Below, one piece after another: positions 54,190-61,364 of a stretch of 61,364 nucleotides of DNA; position 1 is the first letter of the stretch; each line of letters starts with the position of its first letter. The notes below the pieces were generated by a model, which saw nothing but the letters and a program-made list of their open reading frames with translations, searched no databases and was not told where the DNA came from. The position numbers and the translations under genes are program-made. Origin of the DNA: CAZPHU01 sp964419255 (GTDB taxonomy: Bacteria; Fibrobacterota; Chitinivibrionia; Chitinivibrionales; CAYFVL01). The stretch spans positions 1 to 61,364 of the forward strand of contig CAYQOU010000020.1 of assembly GCA_964419255.1 (NCBI GenBank). The letters are read 5' to 3'.

Positions 54190-54558
54190 ATGCATTCAGC
54201 TCCGTCGGTGTTAATTGTGGAAGATGAAGCGATAATGGTGATGCTTCTGGAGAAGAGGCTGGAAGTACGGGGATTTCGAATATGCGGAACAGCATCGACG
54301 AAAGAAGAGGCTGTCAGAATGGCGCTGGAAAATTCCCCCGAATTTATCATAATGGATGTGCGTCTCAGTGGCGAGGGTGATGGGATCGAGGCGGCGAGGG
54401 AAATATGCACTAGTATAAATACTCATGTCATATTTATCACCGGCTATTCGGGAGGGGATGTAAAAAAACGCGCGATGGAAATACATCCGGATGGGTATCT
54501 TGTCAAGCCGTTCGAAATTTCAGAGCTTCTTATGGTGATGGAGAGTGTTTTTGGATAA
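54190..54558 (+). CDS. single-domain response regulator
   Basis: A 122-residue CheY-like receiver with nothing else attached. Acidic pocket E11-D12-E13, phospho-acceptor D56 in IIMDVRLSGEGDGIEAA, T84 in FITGYS and K106 in YLVKPFE are all present. The RxSGxxDGIEAA form is that of the receivers paired with HisKA_2 kinases. It starts one base after the kinase stop, so it is its likely target. With no output domain it must signal through protein contacts. Confidence 0.93.
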   Translation: MHSAPSVLIVEDEAIMVMLLEKRLEVRGFRICGTASTKEEAVRMALENSPEFIIMDVRLSGEGDGIEAAREICTSINTHVIFITGYSGGDVKKRAMEIHPDGYLVKPFEISELLMVMESVFG

Positions 54559-54699
54559 ATGCTTACCTGAAAAACGAATCAGAATAAATGGTGCTTTTAA
54601 AAAAACAAATGGAGGCGATTAGCGACAAGAGAATACGAAAAGTTTGGCTTCTGATTTCCTAACACCGGGAATCTGTTTTGTCTTGTGGTGTTTCTTTCA

Positions 54700-55701
54700 T
54701 TAGCATCTCTTGGGGTGTGTCAGCGAATGAATTACTTTCTTTGCTATTCGCTCGCTATAACAGGCGGCGGGCCAGCTATCGAGCATCCATCCTTTCATAA
54801 ACCGATAAAAATCTGTCCATGCAACCGGATATAAACTTCGCCAATCCTCCACGAGTATATTCACGTCCCCTTCATAGTTATTATTGACCAAAGCAGCGCG
54901 AAGTGATTTGAAATAGTAATCCAGCAGCTCCTTTTCAAGACGCTCGGCTTCATTGTCGCTAAAGCAGCTACCTATCAGGTAGGCTACATCTTTCATGCCG
55001 CATCCTCCCCCAACATACTGGAAATCCACCGCCGCTACATGTTTGCCGTCGCGGGAAAAACAGAAGTTGGCAAGTTTTGCATCTCCATGAACAAAGGTTT
55101 GGTATTGCGTGGAACGCAACTTCCAGTCAATCTGGGAAGCGGCATTTCTCAGATTGCAATCATCGAGCTTTTTAAGCTCGTCCGGTCGGGTTGCCAGATG
55201 CCAGTAAGTACCGGTTTTCCAAAGCCCTTCCGGTTTTTCGCCCATAAACCGAGCGTGAAAATGCGCCAACCAGTTGAGACAGGTTTTGGCATCGTTTACA
55301 GAAGCCTTTCTTTTTCGTTGTGGAAATCCGCTGTCATCAAGATCTTCAAGCACAAGCAGAATACCGCCATGAACCTTTTCACCCAGAAGGTACCGCGGAA
55401 CCCGGCAGTTTTGATCACACCGCCAGCTCCACTTTCCATACCACTGCATTTCCACCTGATAGGAGCGTACTTTCCTCTGATGTGATCGGTCGAAAGAAGC
55501 CCTGCGGCCCTTTTTTTTCTGTTTATGTTCGGGCCATAATATGTGTTTTGCGATGACAGTCTGGAATTGGGAATCTTTCAAACTAAGGCGATAAAGTTTC
55601 CCATATCCTTCCCACAGAGTTTGCACCACATCTATATGGGTTATAACACCGCCGCCTATCGCTTTCTGAATCATGTTCTGAACAAGTGTATCCAAACACA
55701 A
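54700..55701 (-). CDS. choline/ecdysteroid-kinase-like phosphotransferase
   Basis: A 333-residue protein-kinase-like small-molecule phosphotransferase (EcKinase/aminoglycoside phosphotransferase clan). The catalytic loop is FVHGDAKLANFCF, with H205-D207-N212, and the metal site is AAVDFQYVGGGCGMKDVAYLIG with D226. LLVLEDLDDSGFPQR is the hinge typical of the EcKinase group. The substrate is unknown; it may act on a lipid- or sterol-like alcohol or a sugar. Antibiotic resistance is not indicated. It diverges from the TIGR02147 gene across a 400-base gap. Confidence 0.8.
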   Translation of the reverse strand: MCLDTLVQNMIQKAIGGGVITHIDVVQTLWEGYGKLYRLSLKDSQFQTVIAKHILWPEHKQKKKGRRASFDRSHQRKVRSYQVEMQWYGKWSWRCDQNCRVPRYLLGEKVHGGILLVLEDLDDSGFPQRKRKASVNDAKTCLNWLAHFHARFMGEKPEGLWKTGTYWHLATRPDELKKLDDCNLRNAASQIDWKLRSTQYQTFVHGDAKLANFCFSRDGKHVAAVDFQYVGGGCGMKDVAYLIGSCFSDNEAERLEKELLDYYFKSLRAALVNNNYEGDVNILVEDWRSLYPVAWTDFYRFMKGWMLDSWPAACYSERIAKKVIHSLTHPKRC

Positions 55702-56103
55702 ACTCCTTTCTTGCAGGAGGTGTATTCCCCACTGCTGGCGTTTCTGATGACAGAAATTCTATGTTCATAATCTACTTTAACCTAAGTTCGGCGGAGTCGG
55801 AAAATCAAGGATCAATAGACAATCACTGACTTGGTGTATGGCGAGGAAGGGGTTAGGGTATCTAAGCAGTTTTCTTTTCAGAAAGAATGTTCCGGGTGTC
55901 AGAGCTCCGAACGGTGTTCTCAATATCCAGTGAAAGGCAGCACATAACTGTTTTTGAATCAGACACCACATATTCCTGCTTACATTCCGTAAGCGTTTTT
56001 ATATTTCTAACTGTTGCTATATCAGTATATTTAATGTATTATATACTGTATAAAGAGTTATTTATTTTGAAACTTCTGTAAGCAAAAAAAGCGGTCGCCG
56101 AAT
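55702..56103. other. divergent intergenic region before the TIGR02147 gene
   Basis: About 400 bases. The right part is very AT-rich and contains the promoter at 56014-56042. The left part has short frames on both strands with no family or ribosome site. It should also carry the promoter of the phosphotransferase. Confidence 0.5.
56014..56042 (+). promoter_or_regulatory. candidate promoter of the TIGR02147 gene
   Basis: TTGCTA (56014-56019), 17 bases, TATTAT (56037-56042). The predicted start is about 55 bases before the ATG. Flanks are AT-rich enough that chance is possible. Confidence 0.45.
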
Positions 56104-56934
56104 ATGGTAAATGTATTTGAATATACCGATTATCGGAGATTTCTTGATGATTATCAGAAGGAGCAACGGGAGGTTAACCCAGTTTTCTCGCACCGGTACT
56201 TTGCTCAAAAAGCAGGATTTTCTTCAACCGGACTGTTCTCAAACATCCTTAAGGGAAGACGTAATCTTACTCCTTCACTTATAGCCAGGTTTGCTAAAGC
56301 GATGAAATTATCTAAAAAGGAAGAAGAATATTTCGAATGTCTGGTGCTTTTCAACCAGGCTCGAACATTGGATGAAAAGAATCGCTATTACGAGCGGATG
56401 CTGCAGACATCGCCTTTGGATATGGAGGTTATCGATAAAGATTGCTACGAGTTTTACACACACTGGTGGCATAGTGCGATTCGTGAGCTGTTGTATTATT
56501 ATAATTTTAAGGATGATTACGCGCGCCTTGCCCGAAAGCTCGATCCACCTATTCGACCCGAGCAGGCAAAAAAAGCGATAGCTACGCTGGAGAAGCTGGG
56601 CATGATCGAGCGGGATTCTGAAGGTTTCTATCGTCAGAGTACGAAGGTGATTACCACGGGAAAAGATTATGTTCGTTCCCTTCAGGTTGCAAATTTTCAG
56701 GCGGCAACAATTGAACTTGCGCGCGAATCCCTCGACCGTCATGTAAAAGAGCAGCGCGATATTTCGACGTTGACGCTGACACTTTCCCGGGAGAGCCTTC
56801 AGAAGATAAAACTGGAGATTGATGCATTACAGCGACGGATATTGAAAATTGTTGAAGCCGACGAAGCGGTAAATAGTGTATATCAGGTCAATTTTCAACT
56901 GTTTCCTCTTACCCGTCAGGAACAGGACGCATAA
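56104..56934 (+). CDS. TIGR02147-family (DUF4423) putative regulator
   Basis: A 276-residue protein opening VFEYTDYRRFLDDYQKEQ, then SHRYFAQKAGFSSTGLFSNILKGRRNLTPSLIARFAKAMKL in pieces, and YFECLVLFNQA, all family hallmarks. The N-terminal part reads as a DNA-binding helix-turn-helix of lambda-repressor type. The DUF4423 part (about residues 115-270) is all-helical, with LTLTLSRESLQKIKLEIDALQRRIL near the end. The family is abundant in Fibrobacter and Bdellovibrio relatives and is thought to regulate transcription, perhaps of neighbouring surface genes. The next gene overlaps its stop by one base (TAATG), so the pair is translated together. Confidence 0.88.
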   Translation: MVNVFEYTDYRRFLDDYQKEQREVNPVFSHRYFAQKAGFSSTGLFSNILKGRRNLTPSLIARFAKAMKLSKKEEEYFECLVLFNQARTLDEKNRYYERMLQTSPLDMEVIDKDCYEFYTHWWHSAIRELLYYYNFKDDYARLARKLDPPIRPEQAKKAIATLEKLGMIERDSEGFYRQSTKVITTGKDYVRSLQVANFQAATIELARESLDRHVKEQRDISTLTLTLSRESLQKIKLEIDALQRRILKIVEADEAVNSVYQVNFQLFPLTRQEQDA

Positions 56935-57608
56935 TGAATATCATTGCTCGATTCGTCCTTTTTGCTTTAGCGACCATAATCTTTCATTATGGCTGTTCTT
57001 CCCCGGTTGCCGGCAGTGGTTCCCAGACAACCAATGGTTTAGTGGTTTCGATGCGAAACGATTCGGTCTGGGGAGTTGGCCGACCCGATATGACTGTTGA
57101 GCTTTTATCCACCGACTATTTGCCCATTAACGATAATGGATACCGGGCTTACATCACAATCGATGCGGATTCTACCTTTACTTTCTTTGGTCTTGACTCG
57201 TCAAAGACATACAATATGTTTGCATTTGTCGATGACTCATCTTCGGCAATTTACATATCCCAGCTCCAGCCACATGTCGACAGTAGTGTATTTGTCAACC
57301 GAACGTATGAATATTCATCGACAGGCTCTGTGACCGGTACGTTGGTTGTGGATAAGGAACAAACACGGGTTCCTTCACTGATATATTTCGTTGGCACGCC
57401 GTTTATGGCTTCTGTCAGCGGTGAACAGATGTTTCGTTTAGCTAATATTCCCCTTGGCAGATATCATCTGAAATCCGTAAACGAGCTAAACATAGGTTCT
57501 CCGATTACGGGGCCATGGGATGGGCAAACTGGTGATTCAAAAGATCTGGTCATTCAGGTGGAGGAAAAAGAAACGCAAATATCTGTAAATGTATCCGAAA
57601 TAGATTAA
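56934..57608 (+). CDS. secreted lipoprotein coupled to TIGR02147 regulator
   Basis: A 224-residue lipoprotein candidate. A hydrophobic N terminus ends in FHYGCSSP, where Cys21 could be lipidated. The mature part shows two related beta modules: VSMRNDSVWGVGRPDMTVELLS... with DADSTFTFFGLDSSKTYN, and GSVTGTLVVDKEQTR with MFRLANIPLGRYHLKSV. These read like carboxypeptidase-regulatory or Cna-B type sandwiches (G-x-V-x-G opening and IPLGRYxL). Function is unknown. Its overlap with the regulator suggests a sensor or an output of it. Confidence 0.7.
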   Translation: MNIIARFVLFALATIIFHYGCSSPVAGSGSQTTNGLVVSMRNDSVWGVGRPDMTVELLSTDYLPINDNGYRAYITIDADSTFTFFGLDSSKTYNMFAFVDDSSSAIYISQLQPHVDSSVFVNRTYEYSSTGSVTGTLVVDKEQTRVPSLIYFVGTPFMASVSGEQMFRLANIPLGRYHLKSVNELNIGSPITGPWDGQTGDSKDLVIQVEEKETQISVNVSEID

Positions 57609-57659
57609 TAAAAGAGAGCTGCCCGGAACCGGACGAGAACGGCAACAGAGGAGGCGAAT

Positions 57660-58988
57660 GTGAAAAAGGTGGCCGTAGCGGTAGCAGGCATGTTTATGGC
57701 GATTGTTCTGAGTCAATGTTCTTCAAATCCGGCTATTAGTGAGGAAGAACAATCCACACCGTTTCAGACGAGGGGCGCGGAGGGTGTCTCACGGGAGCCA
57801 AATCCGCAGGTTCCATCCGAGGACAGAGATGCGCTGGTGGGGGGTAATATTCAGTTTGCTTTTGATATGTATAATCAGTTGGCTTCCATTAGCGAAAATG
57901 AGGGAAAAAATCTACTGTTCTCTCCATACAGCATATCAATTGCGCTTGCAATGACACTGGCGGGCGCAGAGGGAGAAACAGAGACACAAATACGTGATGC
58001 GATGAGGTTTGCATTACAGGAGCCCGATCTTCATAGAGCATTCAACCAACTAGACATGGATATGGAAACAGCCGCTGCTAACCAGGAAAATCTGACACTC
58101 TCGGTGGCAAACTCATTCTGGGGACAGTATGACAAGGAATTTGAGCCCTCATTTCTTGAGGTTATGGCTCGTAACTATGGAGCGGGATTAAACCTCTTGG
58201 ATTTCGCCGGCTCTCCGGACAACTCGCGGATGACAATTAACACATGGGTTGAAGGACAGACAAACAATAGAATCAAAAATTTACTGCCGCCCGGATCAAT
58301 AACCCTATCGACACGACTGGTAATCACAAATGCCGTCTATTTTCTGGCTGACTGGCTTAAAACATTTGATCCACAGTTAACTGAAGAAAAAACTTTTTAT
58401 CGGGAAAATGGCGAAACCGTTCAGGCACCGCTCATGTCCTTAAGCGGGTCGGATGAAAATGCTCATGTGATCGCGGCTGTGACCGGAAAAAGCAAAGCGG
58501 TGCAGCTTCCCTATGTAGGAAATCGTTTCGCTATGCTTGCGGTTATGCCGAGGGAAGGGACACTTGCAGCATACGAGCAGGAATTCGACAGCGAGGAGCT
58601 TCAGGCTGTAGTCGAAAACCTTGACTCCACGGAGATGACGGTTGTGCTACCTCGCTTTACATTCGGTACACAGTCGTTTTCTCTAACAGAAGCGCTCGGA
58701 AAAATGGGTATGTCAATTCCTTTCTCACCGGGAGCCGATTTTTCGGGGATAGATGGGCCATCGAGTCAGTTGTTTATCTCTAACATTATCCACAAGGCGT
58801 TTATTGCTGTCGACGAACAGGGCACAGAGGCGGCGGCGGCAACAGCTGTAATGATGACTGACTGTGCAGTTGATTACAATCTGCAGTTTGTAGCAAACCG
58901 ACCGTTTATCTATCTGATTCGCGATTGTCATACCGGGGCAATATTGTTTATGGGAAGAGTGATGGATCCGATGGACGAAGGACAATGA
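57660..58988 (+). CDS. serpin (serine protease inhibitor), lipoprotein-like
   Basis: A 442-residue serpin. The signal sequence ends in VLSQCSSNP, a possible lipobox with Gln before the Cys; a Ser/Glu/Pro-rich linker precedes the fold. Marks: NLLFSPYSISIALAMTLAGAEGET in pieces, TNAVYFLADWLKTFDP (breach), FAMLAVMPREGT, IIHKAFIAVDEQGTEAAAATAV (hinge) and FIYLIRDCHTGAILFMGRVMDP. The alanine-rich hinge marks an inhibitory serpin that traps proteases by loop insertion. The GTG start at 57660 has GAGGAGG upstream. It is about 50 bases after the lipoprotein gene. The next gene is a close paralogue, so this is a tandem duplication. Confidence 0.95.
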   Translation: MKKVAVAVAGMFMAIVLSQCSSNPAISEEEQSTPFQTRGAEGVSREPNPQVPSEDRDALVGGNIQFAFDMYNQLASISENEGKNLLFSPYSISIALAMTLAGAEGETETQIRDAMRFALQEPDLHRAFNQLDMDMETAAANQENLTLSVANSFWGQYDKEFEPSFLEVMARNYGAGLNLLDFAGSPDNSRMTINTWVEGQTNNRIKNLLPPGSITLSTRLVITNAVYFLADWLKTFDPQLTEEKTFYRENGETVQAPLMSLSGSDENAHVIAAVTGKSKAVQLPYVGNRFAMLAVMPREGTLAAYEQEFDSEELQAVVENLDSTEMTVVLPRFTFGTQSFSLTEALGKMGMSIPFSPGADFSGIDGPSSQLFISNIIHKAFIAVDEQGTEAAAATAVMMTDCAVDYNLQFVANRPFIYLIRDCHTGAILFMGRVMDPMDEGQ

Positions 58989-59038
58989 AAATGGCTCTCT
59001 CAAATAAAAGAAACATAACCCATATCAGGGAGGTGATT

Positions 59039-60364
59039 ATGAAGGGTGCGGGCATATTCTTAATGGCAGTTTCAACAGCAGTTATCCTCGTTAATTGTTC
59101 ATCTAATCCCACGATGAGTGAAGAAGCAAATCCATCTTCCATCGAGATTCTTACGGCTGAGGATGTACAGCGTGAAAATTCGGCGGTAAGTCAGGCGGAT
59201 CTGGAAGAACTGGTGGATGGTAATATCGAGTTTGCATTTGACATGTATGAGCAGCTCACAGAAATCCCGGATAACCAGGGCAGGAATCTGTTTTTCTCAC
59301 CATATAGCATTTCGGTTGCATTGGCAATGGCCTATGCCGGTGCTGAAGGTGAAACGGAAAGCCAAATGCATGATGCGTTACGCTTTGCCTTGCAGGAGCC
59401 GGGAATACACCAGGCATTCAATCATCTGGAGCGGGAAATGGAAACAGCCGCTTCGCAACAGGATAATGTGAACCTTTCCGTAGTCAATTCGTTGTGGGGA
59501 CAGTATGACAAGGAATTTCAACTATCTTTTCTTGATGCACTTGCCAGAAATTACGGGGCGGGCATGAATCTGGTAGATTTCGAGAATGAGCCGGATGTAT
59601 CAAGACTAAGAATAAATGCATGGGTTGAGGATCAGACCAATAACAGAATAGAGGAGTTGCTTCCTCCGGGATCTATCAGTGCTTCTACCCGTCTGGTATT
59701 AACAAATGCTATATACTTTCTTGCCGATTGGCTCTATACCTTTGACCCGGAGTTGACAACCGATGCGACGTTTCATATGGACAATGGAGAAAGTAGGGAC
59801 GTCGCACTCATGTCATTGGCAAAACCGGATGAAAATGTCAAAGTTCTCAGTGCCCTGACTGATATCAGTAAGGCTGTTGAGCTTCCATATGTGGGTAACC
59901 GCTTTTCCATGATTGCTGTTTTACCTCGGGAGGGGTCTTTTGATGAATACGAAAACAGCTTCGATCGTGAGGAGCTGTCTAACATAATTAGTAGTCTGGA
60001 TTCTAATGAAATAAAGGTAAAACTGCCCCGATTCACCTTTGGGACTTCATCCGTGTCATTGAAAACACCACTTTTGAACATGGGTATGCAGTTGGCTTTT
60101 AATCCAAGTGCCGATTTTTCGGGTATAGATGGCAATCCGAGTTTTTTGTATGTAGGAGATGTAATCCACAAGGCATTTATCGCCGTCGATGAACAGGGAA
60201 CGGAAGCCGCGGCGGCGACAGCAGTAATCATGGAAACCACTTCCCGGGGATCTGATCCGAACTTTATAGCAGACGAACCATTTATATACTTCATTCGTGA
60301 TCGTCAGACTGGGGCAGTTCTATTTATGGGACGAGTTATGGATCCGACAGATGAAGGGGAATAA
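59039..60364 (+). CDS. serpin, second tandem copy, lipoprotein-like
   Basis: A 441-residue paralogue of the preceding serpin. The frame is open from 58925, but the ATG at 59039 has AGGGAGG upstream and yields a signal peptide ending in VILVNCSSNP. The breach, strand and hinge motifs match those of the first copy (FLADWLYTFDP, FSMIAVLPREGS, DEQGTEAAAATAV). Its reactive loop differs: after ATAV it reads IMETTSRGSDPNFIAD where the first copy reads MMTDCAVDYNLQFVAN. Different loops predict different target proteases. It follows 50 bases after the first serpin with its own ribosome site. Confidence 0.95.
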   Translation: MKGAGIFLMAVSTAVILVNCSSNPTMSEEANPSSIEILTAEDVQRENSAVSQADLEELVDGNIEFAFDMYEQLTEIPDNQGRNLFFSPYSISVALAMAYAGAEGETESQMHDALRFALQEPGIHQAFNHLEREMETAASQQDNVNLSVVNSLWGQYDKEFQLSFLDALARNYGAGMNLVDFENEPDVSRLRINAWVEDQTNNRIEELLPPGSISASTRLVLTNAIYFLADWLYTFDPELTTDATFHMDNGESRDVALMSLAKPDENVKVLSALTDISKAVELPYVGNRFSMIAVLPREGSFDEYENSFDREELSNIISSLDSNEIKVKLPRFTFGTSSVSLKTPLLNMGMQLAFNPSADFSGIDGNPSFLYVGDVIHKAFIAVDEQGTEAAAATAVIMETTSRGSDPNFIADEPFIYFIRDRQTGAVLFMGRVMDPTDEGE

Positions 60365-60438
60365 ATCAGCAGATTGTACAATCTAAGAATATTGTGCGTA
60401 AAGACAGCATAAAACCTAATGCACATTAAGGTGAAAAC

Positions 60439-61110
60439 ATGCGAAGAAAGAAAAAATTGGTGTCGTATTTTTGTCCTGAGACCGTTTTACCCTTTTTCTT
60501 GATCGTAGTTGCTGTCCATGCGCAGCCGACAATGCAGCTTGTGTTTGAAACCGGCGGTTCACCCGATGCGCCAGTTGTCGCGCGGGTGAAGGGCAGCGGG
60601 CTGGATGGAATGTATGCCGCCCGCTGCACTCTCTATGTGGATACATCGATTCTTCAGGCAACCGGTGCAACTGTTACATCCGGCATGAGTAAACTGCAGG
60701 TATCGGGAGGATACGGAAGCAGTAACGATACTATCGTGTTTACGTCCACTAAACTCGATTCATCAGACAATATTTCTACCGCATCCCTGGTGCAGTTTCG
60801 ATTCCCTATACAGTCAAGCATGGCAGATTATTCATCCTCCGTACAAATCGTCGGGGGGAGTGTTGAACGTATGAGCGGAGAAACTGTCCAGGTTGAGATA
60901 AATTCATCGTCAATCCGGAAAACACATCAATATCTCATACCTTCTTACTATGGAAACGTCACAAAAACACGATCTCCGAAGATCTATGATATCAGAGGGC
61001 GGTGTCTGGGATCGGCCTCATCTCCGGAAGGGATTACGATCAAATCAGGCAGTTTTCTCGATCCGAGAGATCGATCTGCTATTGCACGGCAGATTCTGAT
61101 TAGAAGATAA
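60439..61110 (+). CDS. secreted cohesin-like protein with GR-type C-terminal tail
   Basis: A 223-residue exported protein. The signal peptide ends near VHAQPTM. The middle (about residues 32-165) has the beta pattern of cohesin-type modules: APVVARVKGSGLDGMYAARC, LYVDTSILQATGATVTSG, DTIVFTSTKLDSS and SLVQFRFPIQSS. The last 40 residues, PKIYDIRGRCLGSASSPEG to IARQILIRR, resemble the YD-x-x-GR opening of FCB C-terminal sorting or basic tails. The role is not established. It follows the second serpin by 75 bases and completes the same-strand run. Similarity is by pattern only. Confidence 0.55.
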   Translation: MRRKKKLVSYFCPETVLPFFLIVVAVHAQPTMQLVFETGGSPDAPVVARVKGSGLDGMYAARCTLYVDTSILQATGATVTSGMSKLQVSGGYGSSNDTIVFTSTKLDSSDNISTASLVQFRFPIQSSMADYSSSVQIVGGSVERMSGETVQVEINSSSIRKTHQYLIPSYYGNVTKTRSPKIYDIRGRCLGSASSPEGITIKSGSFLDPRDRSAIARQILIRR

Positions 61111-61364
61111 GAACCTGAGTGCGGCAAAGCCTTAACCTGAATTTCTGCTAATCGGCCCCTCTGCTACTTGGAACGACAAAACAAAATACAAATGCCGGAT
61201 GCTTCTCTATTGACTGCTAAACGGTGGTCAATGTTTGTTATAGCTCTATGTATTTTCTTTTACATACTATCCGAATAGTAGGTACGATTATGGCAGGTAC
61301 TATTTTTGCTGATACGAATCACTCCAATTTTTTCTTTCCTTTCATACTTTAACCAAGGAGTTTG
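61111..61364. other. right-end non-coding sequence
   Basis: About 250 bases without a gene. The window ends in AACCAAGGAGTTTG, a ribosome-binding-like AAGGAG, so a plus-strand gene probably starts just past the window edge. Confidence 0.4.

Noticed and set aside
58925..59038. Longer start for the second serpin
   Set aside because: It lies in the end of the first serpin and lacks a ribosome site; the ATG at 59039 has AGGGAGG and a signal peptide.
60371..60384. 14-base palindrome AGATTGTACAATCT after the second serpin
   Set aside because: AT-rich and isolated, without a stem loop or a T-run; no role can be supported.

Overview
This window looks like the replication-origin region of a Gram-negative, FCB-type bacterium, most likely Fibrobacterota and probably the Chitinispirillum/Chitinivibrio side. 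The basis is one TIGR02147-family gene (a family typical of Fibrobacter relatives), SprA-like motifs in a large outer-membrane protein, many lipoproteins and SLBB/outer-membrane proteins, and the ordinary gamma-independent origin gene order. The taxonomic call is inference. No mobile element, CRISPR array or rRNA was seen. A 100-N scaffold gap lies at 47086-47185.

Layout. 1-4160: an isolated short flagellar rod-type gene (-), a large predicted outer-membrane protein (+) and tRNA-Lys(TTT) with its promoter. 4218-15369 (+): mfd, two PpiC-type foldases (a lipoprotein and a SurA-like protein), a methyltransferase, an FtsE-type ATPase without FtsX, a UDP-HexNAc dehydrogenase and a Wza/SLBB export protein, closed by a two-way terminator. 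15507-25204 (-): gyrA, surE, gyrB, a DciA-like gene, recF, dnaN and dnaA. 25339-35001 (+): rpmH, rnpA, yidD, yidC, mnmE, mnmG, rsmG, parA, parB, an M23 peptidase and a bactofilin, with three exact or near-exact parS sites around mnmG. The two arms diverge at about 25.2-25.3 kb, and both point away from the origin. DnaA-box clusters lie in the dnaA-dnaN gap and in the rsmG-parA gap.

35069-46951 is mixed housekeeping and surface genes: a PRC-barrel protein, glgA, two unknown envelope proteins, a 1123-residue Ig/FN3-like exported protein, galE, an AcpH-like phosphodiesterase, a YjfB-like motility peptide, a five-S1-domain protein and a Nudix hydrolase. 47593-48726 holds hisE-hisG. 49248-54558 holds a sensor kinase with ten PAS domains and its receiver partner. 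54700-55701 is a choline/ecdysteroid-kinase-like phosphotransferase.

56104-61110 (+) is the most accessory-looking part: a TIGR02147 regulator overlapping a lipoprotein gene by one base, two tandem serpin lipoproteins whose reactive loops have diverged, and a secreted cohesin-like protein with a GR-containing C-terminal tail. This set is the best candidate for a little-described system: regulated, surface-anchored protease inhibition in a bacterium.
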